64,000 nucleotides of DNA from an uncultured Lachnospiraceae bacterium (GTDB taxonomy: Bacteria; Bacillota; Clostridia; Lachnospirales; Lachnospiraceae), in assembly GCA_947631955.1 (NCBI GenBank), contig CANRNJ010000007.1, positions 114,143-178,142 of the forward strand. The letters are read 5' to 3'. Made by a program: the position numbers and the translations under genes. Of this stretch, positions 27,270 to 35,767 are shown in pieces (the stretch's first letter is position 1; each line of letters starts with the position of its first letter). The notes below the pieces were generated by a model. The model searched no databases. It was not told the DNA's origin and was given only the letters and a program-made list of their open reading frames with translations.

Positions 27270-28667
27270 TCAGCATTGAATCATCCGAGCAGCACAGATC
27301 ACTTGATCTAAAAGAGCAATTCTTCCTTCGGGAACTTGAAATTCTTCCATTAATCTCTTCTTAATATCAAAATAATATTGCCCTGATGAAATCAAAACCA
27401 GATCATATCCCATATCACAAATCTGAGAGGGATAAATCCGTTTGCGTTCTGATTGCATATTCGCATCATCGCTGTCTGTCAATGCAACAATTTCCATCCC
27501 CATTTCACGCCAAACTTTCCCATGTCTTTTTGTAAATTCTCTGTAAGCCTGTCCAAGTCCATAGATAATGATCCTTTTTGCAAGACCAAGAGTCAAAAAA
27601 TTGTTCCATGCCCCCACACAATCATCATTAGAAATCCCACCCGGATAGATACTATATAACATTTCTTTAAGCTTCTCTGAAAATGGTCTTGCGTCATTTA
27701 CTTTTATGCCGTTTAATATAACTGACAATTCTCGAATATAAAGTCTTTTGGCGATATTACTAAAAATCCACAAAAATCTTCTCGTAAGAACTTGTGCAAA
27801 TACATCCGGTTTTATAAAACACAATTTCTGATTAATCTGTTCCAAATATGATGTGAAAGCAATATTCTCTTTCAATAATTCCCATAGTTTTTTTTCTGGC
27901 AGACTATCTGGAAAATTTCTCCAAGGACAAAATAATTCTTGGTGCCACGCCTTGCTGTCGATTCCCAAATAATGTTCCAATGCACATTGAATCGTTTTCA
28001 CATTCTCGTCATACAGCGCTTTCCCTTTTTGCTCAGATATATTGCCATAGCCATAACGATGTTTTACTAATACCTCATTCACATTAGCCATTCTGACCTT
28101 ATCTAGTATGCGAATCCACAAGTCATAGTCTTCTGCCAATTTATTTCCATCATAGAACCATTTATTCTGTATAAATAATGCCCTGCGGAACATAACAGAT
28201 GTATGACTCAACTGACATCCAAACAACATTTCCGCTTTCAGAGTTTCACTGTCGGAGGCACACTGTAATATATTCTCTGTATCGCATTTTAAAGTTACTT
28301 GCAATCCGCCGCAGATTCCAATATCCGGCTCATTTTCCAACAGTTCTCTTTGTCTTAAGAATCGGCAAGGCAAAGAAATGTCATCATCGTCCATACGCGC
28401 TATATATTTTCCTTTTGCCCTCCTAATACCTTCATTTAGCGATTCCGCTAACCCAAGTCGTTTCTCATTCCAAACAAGGCAAATTCTTTTATCTAATTTA
28501 GAATATTTTTGTACAAGATCCACCGTCGTCTTGTCTGCTCCATATTCAATGACAATTATGAATTCAAAATTCTCATACGTTTGTTTTAAAACGGATAAAA
28601 TTGCCTCTTCCAGAAAGCTTTCATCAGCATAAACCGTCATTACAACAGATATGTCAATTTCATTCAT
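27270..28667 (-). CDS. Family 2 glycosyltransferase with C-terminal Rossmann module
   Basis: 465 residues. The N-terminal GT-A domain shows ISVVMTVYADESFLEEAI, NEKRLGLAESLNEGI and the metal-binding ARMDDDD, as in inverting GT2 enzymes. Residues about 370-460 are a PglD-N-like unit (RIIIYGLGQAYREFT, LVLISSGQYYFDI). It should add one sugar to a lipid-linked intermediate in the cytosol. The acceptor and donor are unknown. It follows the TagF-like gene at 28688 by 20 bases. Confidence 0.85.
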   Translation of the reverse strand: MNEIDISVVMTVYADESFLEEAILSVLKQTYENFEFIIVIEYGADKTTVDLVQKYSKLDKRICLVWNEKRLGLAESLNEGIRRAKGKYIARMDDDDISLPCRFLRQRELLENEPDIGICGGLQVTLKCDTENILQCASDSETLKAEMLFGCQLSHTSVMFRRALFIQNKWFYDGNKLAEDYDLWIRILDKVRMANVNEVLVKHRYGYGNISEQKGKALYDENVKTIQCALEHYLGIDSKAWHQELFCPWRNFPDSLPEKKLWELLKENIAFTSYLEQINQKLCFIKPDVFAQVLTRRFLWIFSNIAKRLYIRELSVILNGIKVNDARPFSEKLKEMLYSIYPGGISNDDCVGAWNNFLTLGLAKRIIIYGLGQAYREFTKRHGKVWREMGMEIVALTDSDDANMQSERKRIYPSQICDMGYDLVLISSGQYYFDIKKRLMEEFQVPEGRIALLDQVICAARMIQC

Positions 28668-28687
28668 AACCCGCTTACTCCTATGAA

Positions 28688-30169
28688 CTAAAACTTTATA
28701 AGTACAAGGAATTGATCGTAGTTTATAATCTTATTCTTGGGCCAGTTTATTTGTGCGGTTAATTGAAAATAAATATCTGTATAATACTTATCTGAAGCAA
28801 TCACTACATAGTCGATTTGTTGTGATTTTAATTTTTCAGGTGCAAGTACAGCCTTGCCTTCATACAAGCTTTCTTGCTTTTTCTTATTATTATCAACAAA
28901 AAAAGCAATCTGCATATTTCTATTTGGATTTTCCTTTAATACGTCCATGCAGTAGGCCGCCAGATCCCCTGTTCCAAAAATTGCAATCCGATCTTCATCC
29001 TTAAGCGCATACGGCATATCCACACTAATATTTTGGTGTGCATCCTGCCATATATCTTCTTTGATTCTATCCGCACAGTTACCATCGCAAAATGGAACAC
29101 ATTCCGCAAATGCCCTGTGACGAATTTGCTTTTTTTCATCTTCTCCCCGCCTGACCATGTCACAGAATCGTATCATCATTTCTGAATCCGTTCCCTGATA
29201 GTAACTATCTAATAATTTTTGTATTGGCTCCGGAACTGGTTCATGATATTTAGGATTACTCATAAATAACACAGGAACCCCTGTTGCCCCTGCCTCTACC
29301 ATAATTGCGCTTCTGTCTACTATAATGGCATCCGCGTTTGTCAGGGAAACCCGATAATCGTCATTTTTATCAATAAATACATTTGCCATCGCTGCCAAGC
29401 GCTGTATAAGTTGTATCGCTTTTACCCTCAATTCCGGCGCAATCGTATTATCTGTAAATTTAGGATGCGGCATAAAAACAAAAAATAAATCCTGCGATTT
29501 CTCTATATATTCGGCAAATTGCAGATACTCATCTAAATCAGGGGTCGTCTGACATTTTTCACCATTTTCAATAAAAATTTTAGGAAAATGGGATTTCCAC
29601 AATATCACCCTTCTTCCAGCAATGCGATTCAACAGTTCATCCAGCCAAACATATTTTTTCTTTAAAGTGTCAAACCGCGGCAATCCTAAGGCTCTTACAG
29701 CCTGCCAGTTCATACAATGCTTTTTGTATTCATTCCTGATACTCTCAGACAATACATATACTATATGCGCATTCAAAACGACCGACAAAGAGAAGTGTTT
29801 ATAACGTGATTCCAACGTATCTGATATTTCAATTCCATATGGAATATAAACAATGCGAATCCCTTCCCGTTTGTATCTCGCTGTCCACGTATCTATCTTT
29901 CTATGTCCTTTATCATATGGAGTTTGATAGATCATATAATCCGGTTTAAACTGCATGACCCGATCATATGAAAATGGCTCATATGGTATCTGCATATTCT
30001 GTAAAAATTCTTCTGCATGCTCCATCTGCGCCTGATCACCTGCAGAACCGTCGATCCATAACAACTTTGTTTCAAATCGATCATCTTTAGCAACCCCCTC
30101 ATATAAGGATTCCCACGAAGGCCAAAAAGACGGAACCTGAAATACATATAGGATTTTAACTTTTTTCAT
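28688..30169 (-). CDS. CDP-glycerol/ribitol phosphotransferase-like protein with C-terminal Rossmann module
   Basis: 493 residues, clearly paralogous to the protein at 12688: both open with an ILYVFQ/ILFMFQ strand, share YIPYGIEISDT and the segment NADAIIVDRSAIMVEAG, and end in a PglD-N-like unit (RIAIFGTGDLAAYCM, YVVIASDKYYTDI). The family moves polyol phosphate from CDP-glycerol or CDP-ribitol. It is the first gene after the nuclease-dead TnpB gene and its putative RNA region, about 290 bases downstream of it. Confidence 0.72.
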   Translation of the reverse strand: MKKVKILYVFQVPSFWPSWESLYEGVAKDDRFETKLLWIDGSAGDQAQMEHAEEFLQNMQIPYEPFSYDRVMQFKPDYMIYQTPYDKGHRKIDTWTARYKREGIRIVYIPYGIEISDTLESRYKHFSLSVVLNAHIVYVLSESIRNEYKKHCMNWQAVRALGLPRFDTLKKKYVWLDELLNRIAGRRVILWKSHFPKIFIENGEKCQTTPDLDEYLQFAEYIEKSQDLFFVFMPHPKFTDNTIAPELRVKAIQLIQRLAAMANVFIDKNDDYRVSLTNADAIIVDRSAIMVEAGATGVPVLFMSNPKYHEPVPEPIQKLLDSYYQGTDSEMMIRFCDMVRRGEDEKKQIRHRAFAECVPFCDGNCADRIKEDIWQDAHQNISVDMPYALKDEDRIAIFGTGDLAAYCMDVLKENPNRNMQIAFFVDNNKKKQESLYEGKAVLAPEKLKSQQIDYVVIASDKYYTDIYFQLTAQINWPKNKIINYDQFLVLIKF

Positions 30170-30462
30170 ATTTCATTGTCCTTGTTCATTAAACATGTTA
30201 TCATCATAAGAATTAGCTTGGCTTCCGCCTCTGCGCAAAAAACATTCCTCATGCTTTCACGCAGTTCGCTCCGCATAAAGCCGCGGTCCTGGCGTACAAG
30301 CAGAACCTCGAAGGCTCCTGATAACGCCGTCTGGACATTTGCTGTCCGCTTTTATCATAAACGCTGTTTCCTGCGATACGGCTGCGCCGTTCAAACAGTT
30401 TCCTGTTCATTCTCAGGTCATGCTGTTTTATCGTTGTTCCTTCACATTTCCCTTTATGCAGA
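30170..30462 (-). ncRNA. Possible guide-RNA (omega-RNA-like) region 3' of the TnpB-like gene
   Basis: The 293-base gap holds no convincing gene. On the minus strand it has several hairpin-forming segments, including GCTTTATGCG pairing with CGTGAAAGC near 30253-30285, then ATGAGGAATG. TnpB and its dead relatives use an RNA encoded at or beyond the 3' end of the gene, ending in a guide. A 74-codon minus frame here is not protein-like. The RNA ends and guide are not defined by sequence alone. Confidence 0.35.
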
Positions 30463-31875
30463 TCAGTCTGCATCTGCGGTCTGATCTGCTCCGCTTTTTT
30501 CGATCCTCTCTATATTCCTTGCCGAATTGACCGCTATCGTGCTGCGGTATCCGCAGGAATCACAGATAAAATCCGCTTTGACCCGCTTTCCTTCCTTTCC
30601 GCAGTTTGAACAGACGCTCCCTGTTCCTTTAGAACTGATCTCGATAAGCTCAACCATATTCAAACGGCACTTAAAAGCGATCTGGTCCCGGATATACCCC
30701 CGAAAACTCCTCGACATTTTGCGGTTCAGAACTTTGGAATAATTCTTTGCCCGGTTTTTCGTGACCGGCTTCGTGACCACGATCTTTTCCGGTTTCTCCT
30801 CGCGGAACATGCGGTTTAATTCCGCATTGATAAAATTCTGTGTCTTTTCCCGCATCCGGCGTTTCTGTGCATCATATTTTTTGCTGCCGAGGTTGTTTTC
30901 TTCCAGTTTCTTTTTCAGGCTTTCGTTTCCTGCTTTCTGTCCTGCCGCGGCAATGACGTTTTCCGGAATTTCTTCCCTGTTTCTGCCTTTATCTGCTGCA
31001 TATGTTGCATAAATCCTGCCGCGCGCCTTATTTTTTTCCGAAAGTCTTTCCGTTTCCGGCGTGACCAGGCTGCCCAGATCTTTTCCATAAACGTTTCCGT
31101 TGGAAAGCGTCAGCATATCGCTGTAGCCGATATAGGCATAAACGGTATTGGTGTAATCCTTCCTTTTTCTTGCTTCTACATCTACGGGAAACACGATTTT
31201 TACACTGTTTTCCCTGATGATGATCCGCAGCTGCCTGTTTCCGTCCGCAATTCCTTTTACGGCGATAAAAACGCGTCTGCGCGGAGTCCGGCTTGTAAGA
31301 TACAGGCCGTTTTCATCCGTCCGGTAGCCGTTCGGCGATACCAGAAAGCTGTCGGCCTTCTGCTGTTTCGGCGTTTTCAGATGCCGCCTTGCCAGCCTGC
31401 AAAGCAGATTGTTCAGCCTTTTGACGTCAAGTTCTATATCTTTCACTTTGTCAGGCATGTCATATTCCTGACGGTTCAGCACCGCCGCAAATGTGCTGTT
31501 TATCTTCAAAACTGTCCTGAGATACAGCCGGTCGTCTTCACTTAAATTTTCATTTTCATTGATCAGGGTGCGGATCTTATTTTTCAGCATCCCCCACATT
31601 CCCTTGATGTCCCCCACCGCTTCTGCAATGGCGAGTTCATAGTATACGGCCGGCATGTTGAGCTGCTGTCTGAGCCCGCAGCAGCGCATCTCATTTAAAA
31701 TGCTGTAAACCGGCGTCAGGCGGTTTACGTTTGCAATGCCGGAGTAACGCCCGTACACATAATTTTTTACTTTGCAGTAATCCCGCGCGATGCCGCGCAG
31801 GAACTCCATCGTTTCATCCGTCAGCGGCCCGCTGTAAAGCGCTGCGGTCTTGGTAATGATCTCTTCTGTTTTCAT
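30463..31875 (-). CDS. TnpB-like protein with all three RuvC catalytic acids replaced
   Basis: 470 residues from ATG 31873-31875, which overlaps the upstream stop as ATGA. The C-terminal half follows TnpB closely: the first RuvC motif, usually GIDxG, reads AYIGYSDMLTLSNG with Tyr at 248 for Asp; the second, usually VVEDL, reads IVVTKPV with Thr at 368 for Glu; the zinc ribbon Cys 422, 425, 438, 441 is complete; the third, usually DVNAARN, reads AVNSARN with Ala at 448 for Asp. It should bind RNA and DNA without cutting, as reported for TnpB-like dead repressors (TldR). No TnpA partner is intact nearby. Confidence 0.85.
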   Translation of the reverse strand: MKTEEIITKTAALYSGPLTDETMEFLRGIARDYCKVKNYVYGRYSGIANVNRLTPVYSILNEMRCCGLRQQLNMPAVYYELAIAEAVGDIKGMWGMLKNKIRTLINENENLSEDDRLYLRTVLKINSTFAAVLNRQEYDMPDKVKDIELDVKRLNNLLCRLARRHLKTPKQQKADSFLVSPNGYRTDENGLYLTSRTPRRRVFIAVKGIADGNRQLRIIIRENSVKIVFPVDVEARKRKDYTNTVYAYIGYSDMLTLSNGNVYGKDLGSLVTPETERLSEKNKARGRIYATYAADKGRNREEIPENVIAAAGQKAGNESLKKKLEENNLGSKKYDAQKRRMREKTQNFINAELNRMFREEKPEKIVVTKPVTKNRAKNYSKVLNRKMSRSFRGYIRDQIAFKCRLNMVELIEISSKGTGSVCSNCGKEGKRVKADFICDSCGYRSTIAVNSARNIERIEKSGADQTADAD

Positions 31876-33233
31876 ACATCTATGTTCTGAATCATGACGG
31901 GCATTTCCCTTTCCCTGCAAAGCTGCACTACGCTGCTCCCATCGCCGTAATAGGCGTCGCTTATAACGACCGCTCTGTCAATATCCGCGCTGTCGTCGTA
32001 GATGCCCCATCCTTCCTGTCTGTACGTTTCAACGATCCTGCTGTATCCTTCCCATAAATATGGGCGCATGGCGCGTATCGTAGACGGAATCAGCGGATGC
32101 GGTCTCCACAAAAGCGCGATATCGTCCCGGTGTTCCTTAAATATTTCAAATACGCGGCTCATTTTTTCAAGCATCTTTTCTCCATGCTCCAACAGTGCCG
32201 TAATGCTTGTATTGTAAAAAACGATCTTTTTGTCCGTGCCGTCGGCTTTCCGGATAACCGTAAACCAGTCCGGCGGTATTTCCAGATCCTCTTTCCGGAT
32301 CCTCTGCACTCTGTCCAGTTTCGGCGAACCGGCGCCGCTTATTTTCTGTTCCACATATTTTCTGTCAATATGCTCCCCTTTGAAACCGCTTTCCTTCGCC
32401 GCCTTCAGGTACTCATTCACATAGATCTGCTTCATCTTTTCCGACTGGACGATCACCTTATCGGCGCAGATAACGCCCGGCAGAAAGATAAAATGTTTCA
32501 TGGAGTCCACCGCGGCCTGATCGTCCGGATCGATCTCGCCCAAAACAAAATAGGGGATGTATACCAGCTTGTCCGTGTATTTTCTCAAATTGCGCGCATA
32601 AAACCGCGGATGAACGCTTGTAACAAGATTGCAGTCGTCATACGCGTTGTGGATATAGATCTCATCCGGCATACGCTCTTCAAAGTTGTATGTCTGCCAA
32701 TCCGTGATCTCAATGTCTTTAGGATAATCCCCGCCCTCATAGTGCATCTCTCCGAAGCTGCGGTCGGGATTGAGATCAAAATAAGGGATCGGCACGCAGT
32801 AGGCGTCGCATTGCGGATCGGCTTTTGCCTCCAGATATACGCTTTCCAACGAGTCCCACATGCTTGCCTTATACGGGAAGAAAACCGCCTCTTTTTTGAC
32901 ATCAACGTCATTTTTCACGATGTTTTCAATTTTTATAAGCTGCTTATGCAGTACCTTGTATGTCTTATTGGGGCTGCAGTCGCCCGACTCTAACGCTTCA
33001 TATATGCTATATAATGTCTCGCAGTATTCCTCAAGACAGGCGACCGCCGCATGACCCTCTCCTTCGGTCTGCTCAATGCTCGTGCCCACTGCGACGGCAG
33101 CCTGCTGACATTCCGCCAGAATATCACATGCCTCCCGGATGCTCCCTTTATCAGCGGTGTCTTTCACCGCTCCATGCGCTGTGTCTAGTGTATGCAGGAT
33201 TCCTAATATCTCCTGTTTCTGTTTGTTTCTCAT
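31872..33233 (-). CDS. CDP-glycerol glycerophosphotransferase-like protein, first gene of the glycan operon
   Basis: 453 residues if started at ATG 33231-33233 (AGGAAA upstream); the open frame extends to 33401 and the true start is not certain. An N-terminal helical region of about 120 residues precedes a TagF-like domain: FFPYKASMWDSLESVY, LVYIPYFVLGEID, LLWRPHPLIPST and ISDAYYGDGSSVVQL. It should transfer polyol phosphate. Unlike its two paralogues in the operon it lacks the Rossmann tail. Its leader begins at the edge of the inverted repeat at 33386-33412. Confidence 0.75.
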   Translation of the reverse strand: MRNKQKQEILGILHTLDTAHGAVKDTADKGSIREACDILAECQQAAVAVGTSIEQTEGEGHAAVACLEEYCETLYSIYEALESGDCSPNKTYKVLHKQLIKIENIVKNDVDVKKEAVFFPYKASMWDSLESVYLEAKADPQCDAYCVPIPYFDLNPDRSFGEMHYEGGDYPKDIEITDWQTYNFEERMPDEIYIHNAYDDCNLVTSVHPRFYARNLRKYTDKLVYIPYFVLGEIDPDDQAAVDSMKHFIFLPGVICADKVIVQSEKMKQIYVNEYLKAAKESGFKGEHIDRKYVEQKISGAGSPKLDRVQRIRKEDLEIPPDWFTVIRKADGTDKKIVFYNTSITALLEHGEKMLEKMSRVFEIFKEHRDDIALLWRPHPLIPSTIRAMRPYLWEGYSRIVETYRQEGWGIYDDSADIDRAVVISDAYYGDGSSVVQLCREREMPVMIQNIDV

Positions 33234-33385
33234 AATGATCCCATTTCCTGATAACAGGCAGACACCCTCTTTATTTTCTTGTGCATATTTCTTGATAAGA
33301 TGACCCATTCTGCTGATAATGGTATCTGTACAGCTTTTTCTCAAAACGGATTTCTTGGGAAAGCGGACAAATATCAGAAATATCG

Positions 33386-33412
33386 TTCGCAGATTACGCA
33401 AATCTGTGAAAA
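33386..33412 (+). repeat. Left 27-bp inverted repeat (recombinase core site)
   Basis: Starts with arm TTCGCAGATT, then five-base spacer ACGCA, then arm AATCTGTGAA, then AA. The arms form a dyad with one mismatch, as expected of a tyrosine recombinase core site with an asymmetric crossover spacer. Confidence 0.85.
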
Positions 33413-33444
33413 TGTGCCGTAATCCCCATTATGAGGTAATTCAT

Positions 33445-34593
33445 TTAACCTGTTCTACCCAGAATCTGACCATGAAGCCTTATGTAAAACGCGCATAGAC
33501 TGTCCGCATACATACGCTTGGTGTCCATAGACGGATGCACATAATAATTTAGGGTGATCTTCACGTTGGAATGTCCCAGCATTTCGCTCAAAGATTTGAC
33601 ATCTGTTCCGCCTTCAATGCAGTTTGTGGCATATGTGTGACGCAATGTGTGGAAATTTTTATAAGCTATGCCCGCTTCTTTTAAAATCTTTTTGTAATGG
33701 TTCTGCATAGTCTTTGGATCAAGCGGCTTATCGCCGCCAAATACATATTCCTTTGCGTTTCTAAAATCATTCAACAGAGTAACGATGGTGTCCTGCAATG
33801 GGAGTTTGCGTTTTGAATTTCTGCTTTTCGGGGCTGTTTCCACCAAAGCCGTTTTTTTCGCTGCGGTTTCCACATAAAGCCTCTGGACAGTCCTTCTTAC
33901 CGTGATCGTTTTGTTTGCAAAATCAATGTCGGACCATTTCAGGGCGCACAACTCCCCAAGACGCAGACCGGTAAAAAGGCATAAGAGTACGCCCAGTCTG
34001 AACCGATCCGTATCGCTGCAGAGAACGGACAGGAGTTTCGCCTGCTCGGATTTGGTAAATGTCCCCACTTCTTTCCTGTTTGCCTTCACAGACGGCCTTT
34101 TTACTTCCGAAAGCGCCATATGGTATTGGCATGCAGCATATCGCAGGATGCCGTTTAATACACCGTAAATACTTTTCAGCAGGCTTTCCGATGCCGCCCC
34201 GCAGGATGCAAGGCTATCGTGGGCGAAGTTTTCTGTAATCTGCAAAAGCGGCATGTCCCTGAACGCTTTTTCAAGATAACTATGATATATAAAGTTGTAC
34301 TTCTCATAGGTGGACGGTTTCTGGGCGGATTTCACGGCAGCCAGCCATTCTTGCGCCGCTGTCGCAAAATCAATGTCCCTCGGCGCGTCAATTCCCTGCC
34401 CCAAAGTATTTTCTGTTCTAGTTGACGCTGCAGGCAGCCTTGATGCCGCTGCACGTTTTTTCTTGGCTTCCTCATATGTATATCCATATACGGAACGACA
34501 GACTGTTTTTCTTTTCCCCTCATCATATACCATATAGCGCGCTTCCCAGCGCCCGTCGCTGCGTTTCCTTATATTCTCACCGTGTCTTCCCAT
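33445..34593 (-). CDS. Tyrosine recombinase (phage-type integrase family)
   Basis: 382 residues from ATG 34591-34593, placed eight bases after GGAGGG. The N-terminal arm-type DNA-binding region (KRSDGRWEARYMVYDEGKRK) and SAM-like core-binding domain precede the catalytic domain with all residues: Arg in TGLRLGELCALKW, HTLRH, GHSNVKITLNYYVH containing the nucleophilic Tyr. It looks like Tn916-type integrases but has no excisionase or cargo; the only nearby sites are the two inverted core repeats flanking it. Transcribed toward the glycan operon in the present orientation. Confidence 0.92.
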   Translation of the reverse strand: MGRHGENIRKRSDGRWEARYMVYDEGKRKTVCRSVYGYTYEEAKKKRAAASRLPAASTRTENTLGQGIDAPRDIDFATAAQEWLAAVKSAQKPSTYEKYNFIYHSYLEKAFRDMPLLQITENFAHDSLASCGAASESLLKSIYGVLNGILRYAACQYHMALSEVKRPSVKANRKEVGTFTKSEQAKLLSVLCSDTDRFRLGVLLCLFTGLRLGELCALKWSDIDFANKTITVRRTVQRLYVETAAKKTALVETAPKSRNSKRKLPLQDTIVTLLNDFRNAKEYVFGGDKPLDPKTMQNHYKKILKEAGIAYKNFHTLRHTYATNCIEGGTDVKSLSEMLGHSNVKITLNYYVHPSMDTKRMYADSLCAFYIRLHGQILGRTG

Positions 34594-34776
34594 TCCATTA
34601 ACCCTCCGTTTGCCGCTGATTTTTGACCACATATCTGACCACAAAAGATGCTGTTTCCCATGAAATTAAAAATTCTTCCTGTTTTATCTTTTTTAATGTT
34701 TATCCTCCCGTGCTTATTGATGCGAATTTTAGTTAAATAATCTGCGTAAATTTGAATAAAATCGAGAAAAAAACTA

Positions 34777-34805
34777 TTGTAATGACAAAAAAACTATGCT
34801 ATACT
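34777..34805 (+). promoter_or_regulatory. Strong promoter inside the invertible segment, pointing out through the right repeat
   Basis: TTGTAA (34777-34782), 17-base spacer, TATACT (34800-34805) with an extended TGC just before the -10. Transcription would start near 34812, about 37 bases before the right repeat. No gene lies immediately to the right, only an IS remnant, so in this orientation it appears to drive nothing useful. Confidence 0.75.
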
Positions 34806-34848
34806 AAAACAAAATTGTGCATAATTGACATACAGATGCCGTACTTCC

Positions 34849-34875
34849 TTTTCACAGATTTGCGTAATCTGCGAA
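34849..34875 (-). repeat. Right 27-bp inverted repeat (recombinase core site)
   Basis: Exact reverse complement of 33386-33412. A partial extra half-site, TAATCTGCG, lies inside the segment near 34739 and might be an accessory binding site. Confidence 0.9.
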
Positions 34876-35316
34876 GCCGCCGTCACCAGTAAAACGGGCG
34901 GCTCGGCCTGTTGGGTATAACCCTTTGACACCGGACAGCATTTCAAGGCGCCCTTGACTTTCTCTCCGTTCAAGTCACTTGCACTTGACGCGTTGCTTAT
35001 ACCCCTGATGGAGGTACTGCTCCACTCAACCCTTAAAAGGGCCTTCATACTCCTTTACGCTGAGCATATCCTGTATGATATCGTACTTCTCTTGGTCTAC
35101 GGTGTATTTTCTGATTGTTGCTTCATTAAAACCCGCTGTGCTGACATAATATCCTTCTGACCCCAATACCGGTTTCCGAACTTGTACTTCAAAATTGATT
35201 ATATATAACTTTTCGCTTATACTTAGGAATGAATACGATATGATATCTGCACATCCACTTTTTATGTGCCAGATCATAGTTCTTACTCGCCAAATCCCAT
35301 AAAAAAACAGAGCCAT
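34876..35316 (-). pseudogene. IS200/IS605-like TnpA remnant and element end
   Basis: The minus frame 35316-35026 ends in GSEGYYVSTAGFNEATIRKY and LSVKEYE, matching the C-terminal end of IS200-type Y1 transposases (GYYVSTVG...). The His-x-His and catalytic Tyr core is missing, so it is not functional. Between 34876 and 35025 an inverted pair GGGTATAA / TTATACCC (34913 and 34998) and inner hairpins look like an IS200/IS605 subterminal structure. It occupies the right flank of the invertible segment. Confidence 0.6.
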
Positions 35317-35338
35317 GTTTTAGTCACATGACCCTGTC
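35301..35338 (-). terminator. Intrinsic terminator
   Basis: ACAGGGTCATGT and ACATGGCTCTGT form a stem followed by seven T on the minus strand. It would stop transcription coming from the tRNA cluster before it reaches the IS remnant and the invertible segment. Confidence 0.7.
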
Positions 35339-35557
35339 TGCTGCTTAATGCATATTATACAATTTTTAATGTCCTGAAAGCCTTCAAAACATCATGATTA
35401 TTCTTCACCATCACCGGATTCCCGCATAGGTAAATGAATAACCGTTGGAAAACAACACCTCGACATCACACCCCAATGTATTAAATATAATGCCAAACTC
35501 ATGTTTCAATACCGCAATACTGCGGATTTGGACGGTGTTCAACCGTTCGTGCTGTAG
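35339..35557 (-). other. Spacer with an unrecognised open stretch
   Basis: A minus-strand frame ending at TGA 35411-35413 encodes about 45 residues including SIAVLKHEFGIIF and VEVLFSNGYSF, directly after tRNA-Lys. It has no good start or ribosome binding site and may be a gene fragment. No family recognised. Confidence 0.25.
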
Positions 35558-35630
35558 TGAACCACTGGGGATTCGAACCCCAGACAACTTGATTAAAAGT
35601 CAAGTGCTCTACCGCCTGAGCTAGTGGTCC
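35558..35630 (-). tRNA. tRNA-Lys (anticodon TTT)
   Basis: Minus strand: begins GGACCAC, anticodon stem ACTTGA/TCAAGT around loop CTTTTAA, T-arm GGTTCGAATCC, discriminator A. Confidence 0.94.
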
Positions 35631-35634
35631 ATAA

Positions 35635-35706
35635 CTGGGCTAGCTGGATTTGAACCAGCGAATGCAGGAGTCAAAGTCCTGTGCCTTACCGCTTGGCGAT
35701 AGCCCA
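35635..35706 (-). tRNA. tRNA-Gln (anticodon TTG)
   Basis: Minus strand: TGGGCTA acceptor, loop CTTTGAC between AGGA and TCCT, T-arm GGTTCAAATCC, discriminator G. Confidence 0.93.
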
Positions 35707-35767
35707 TCATTCCAATAATAATGAAACCAAACAATTACGGGCTTTGGCGACTGCATCTTCCCTGTAG

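Larger units (their letters stand above)
33386..34875. mobile_element. Predicted invertible segment carrying its own tyrosine recombinase
   Basis: A 1490-bp segment is bounded by perfect 27-bp inverted repeats and contains one complete tyrosine recombinase plus one strong promoter near the right repeat. Inverted copies of a recombination core are the arrangement that gives inversion rather than excision. As sequenced the promoter faces right, away from the glycan operon; after inversion it would face left with about 150 bases of leader before the operon's first start codon. Inversion itself has not been observed here. Confidence 0.75.

Noticed and set aside
30249..30473. 74-codon minus frame after the TnpB-like gene
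   Set aside because: No ribosome binding site, Arg/Cys-rich non-protein-like composition, and it overlaps hairpin-forming sequence better explained as RNA.
30463..31875. Calling the TnpB-like gene an active IS605 accessory nuclease
   Set aside because: All three RuvC acids are replaced at aligned positions.
33386..34875. Reading the 27-bp inverted repeats as transposon ends or att sites of an integrated element
   Set aside because: Integrated elements of this recombinase class have direct, not inverted, att repeats, and the repeat itself is a dyadic core site; no cargo or excisionase is present. Inversion fits better, though it is not proven.
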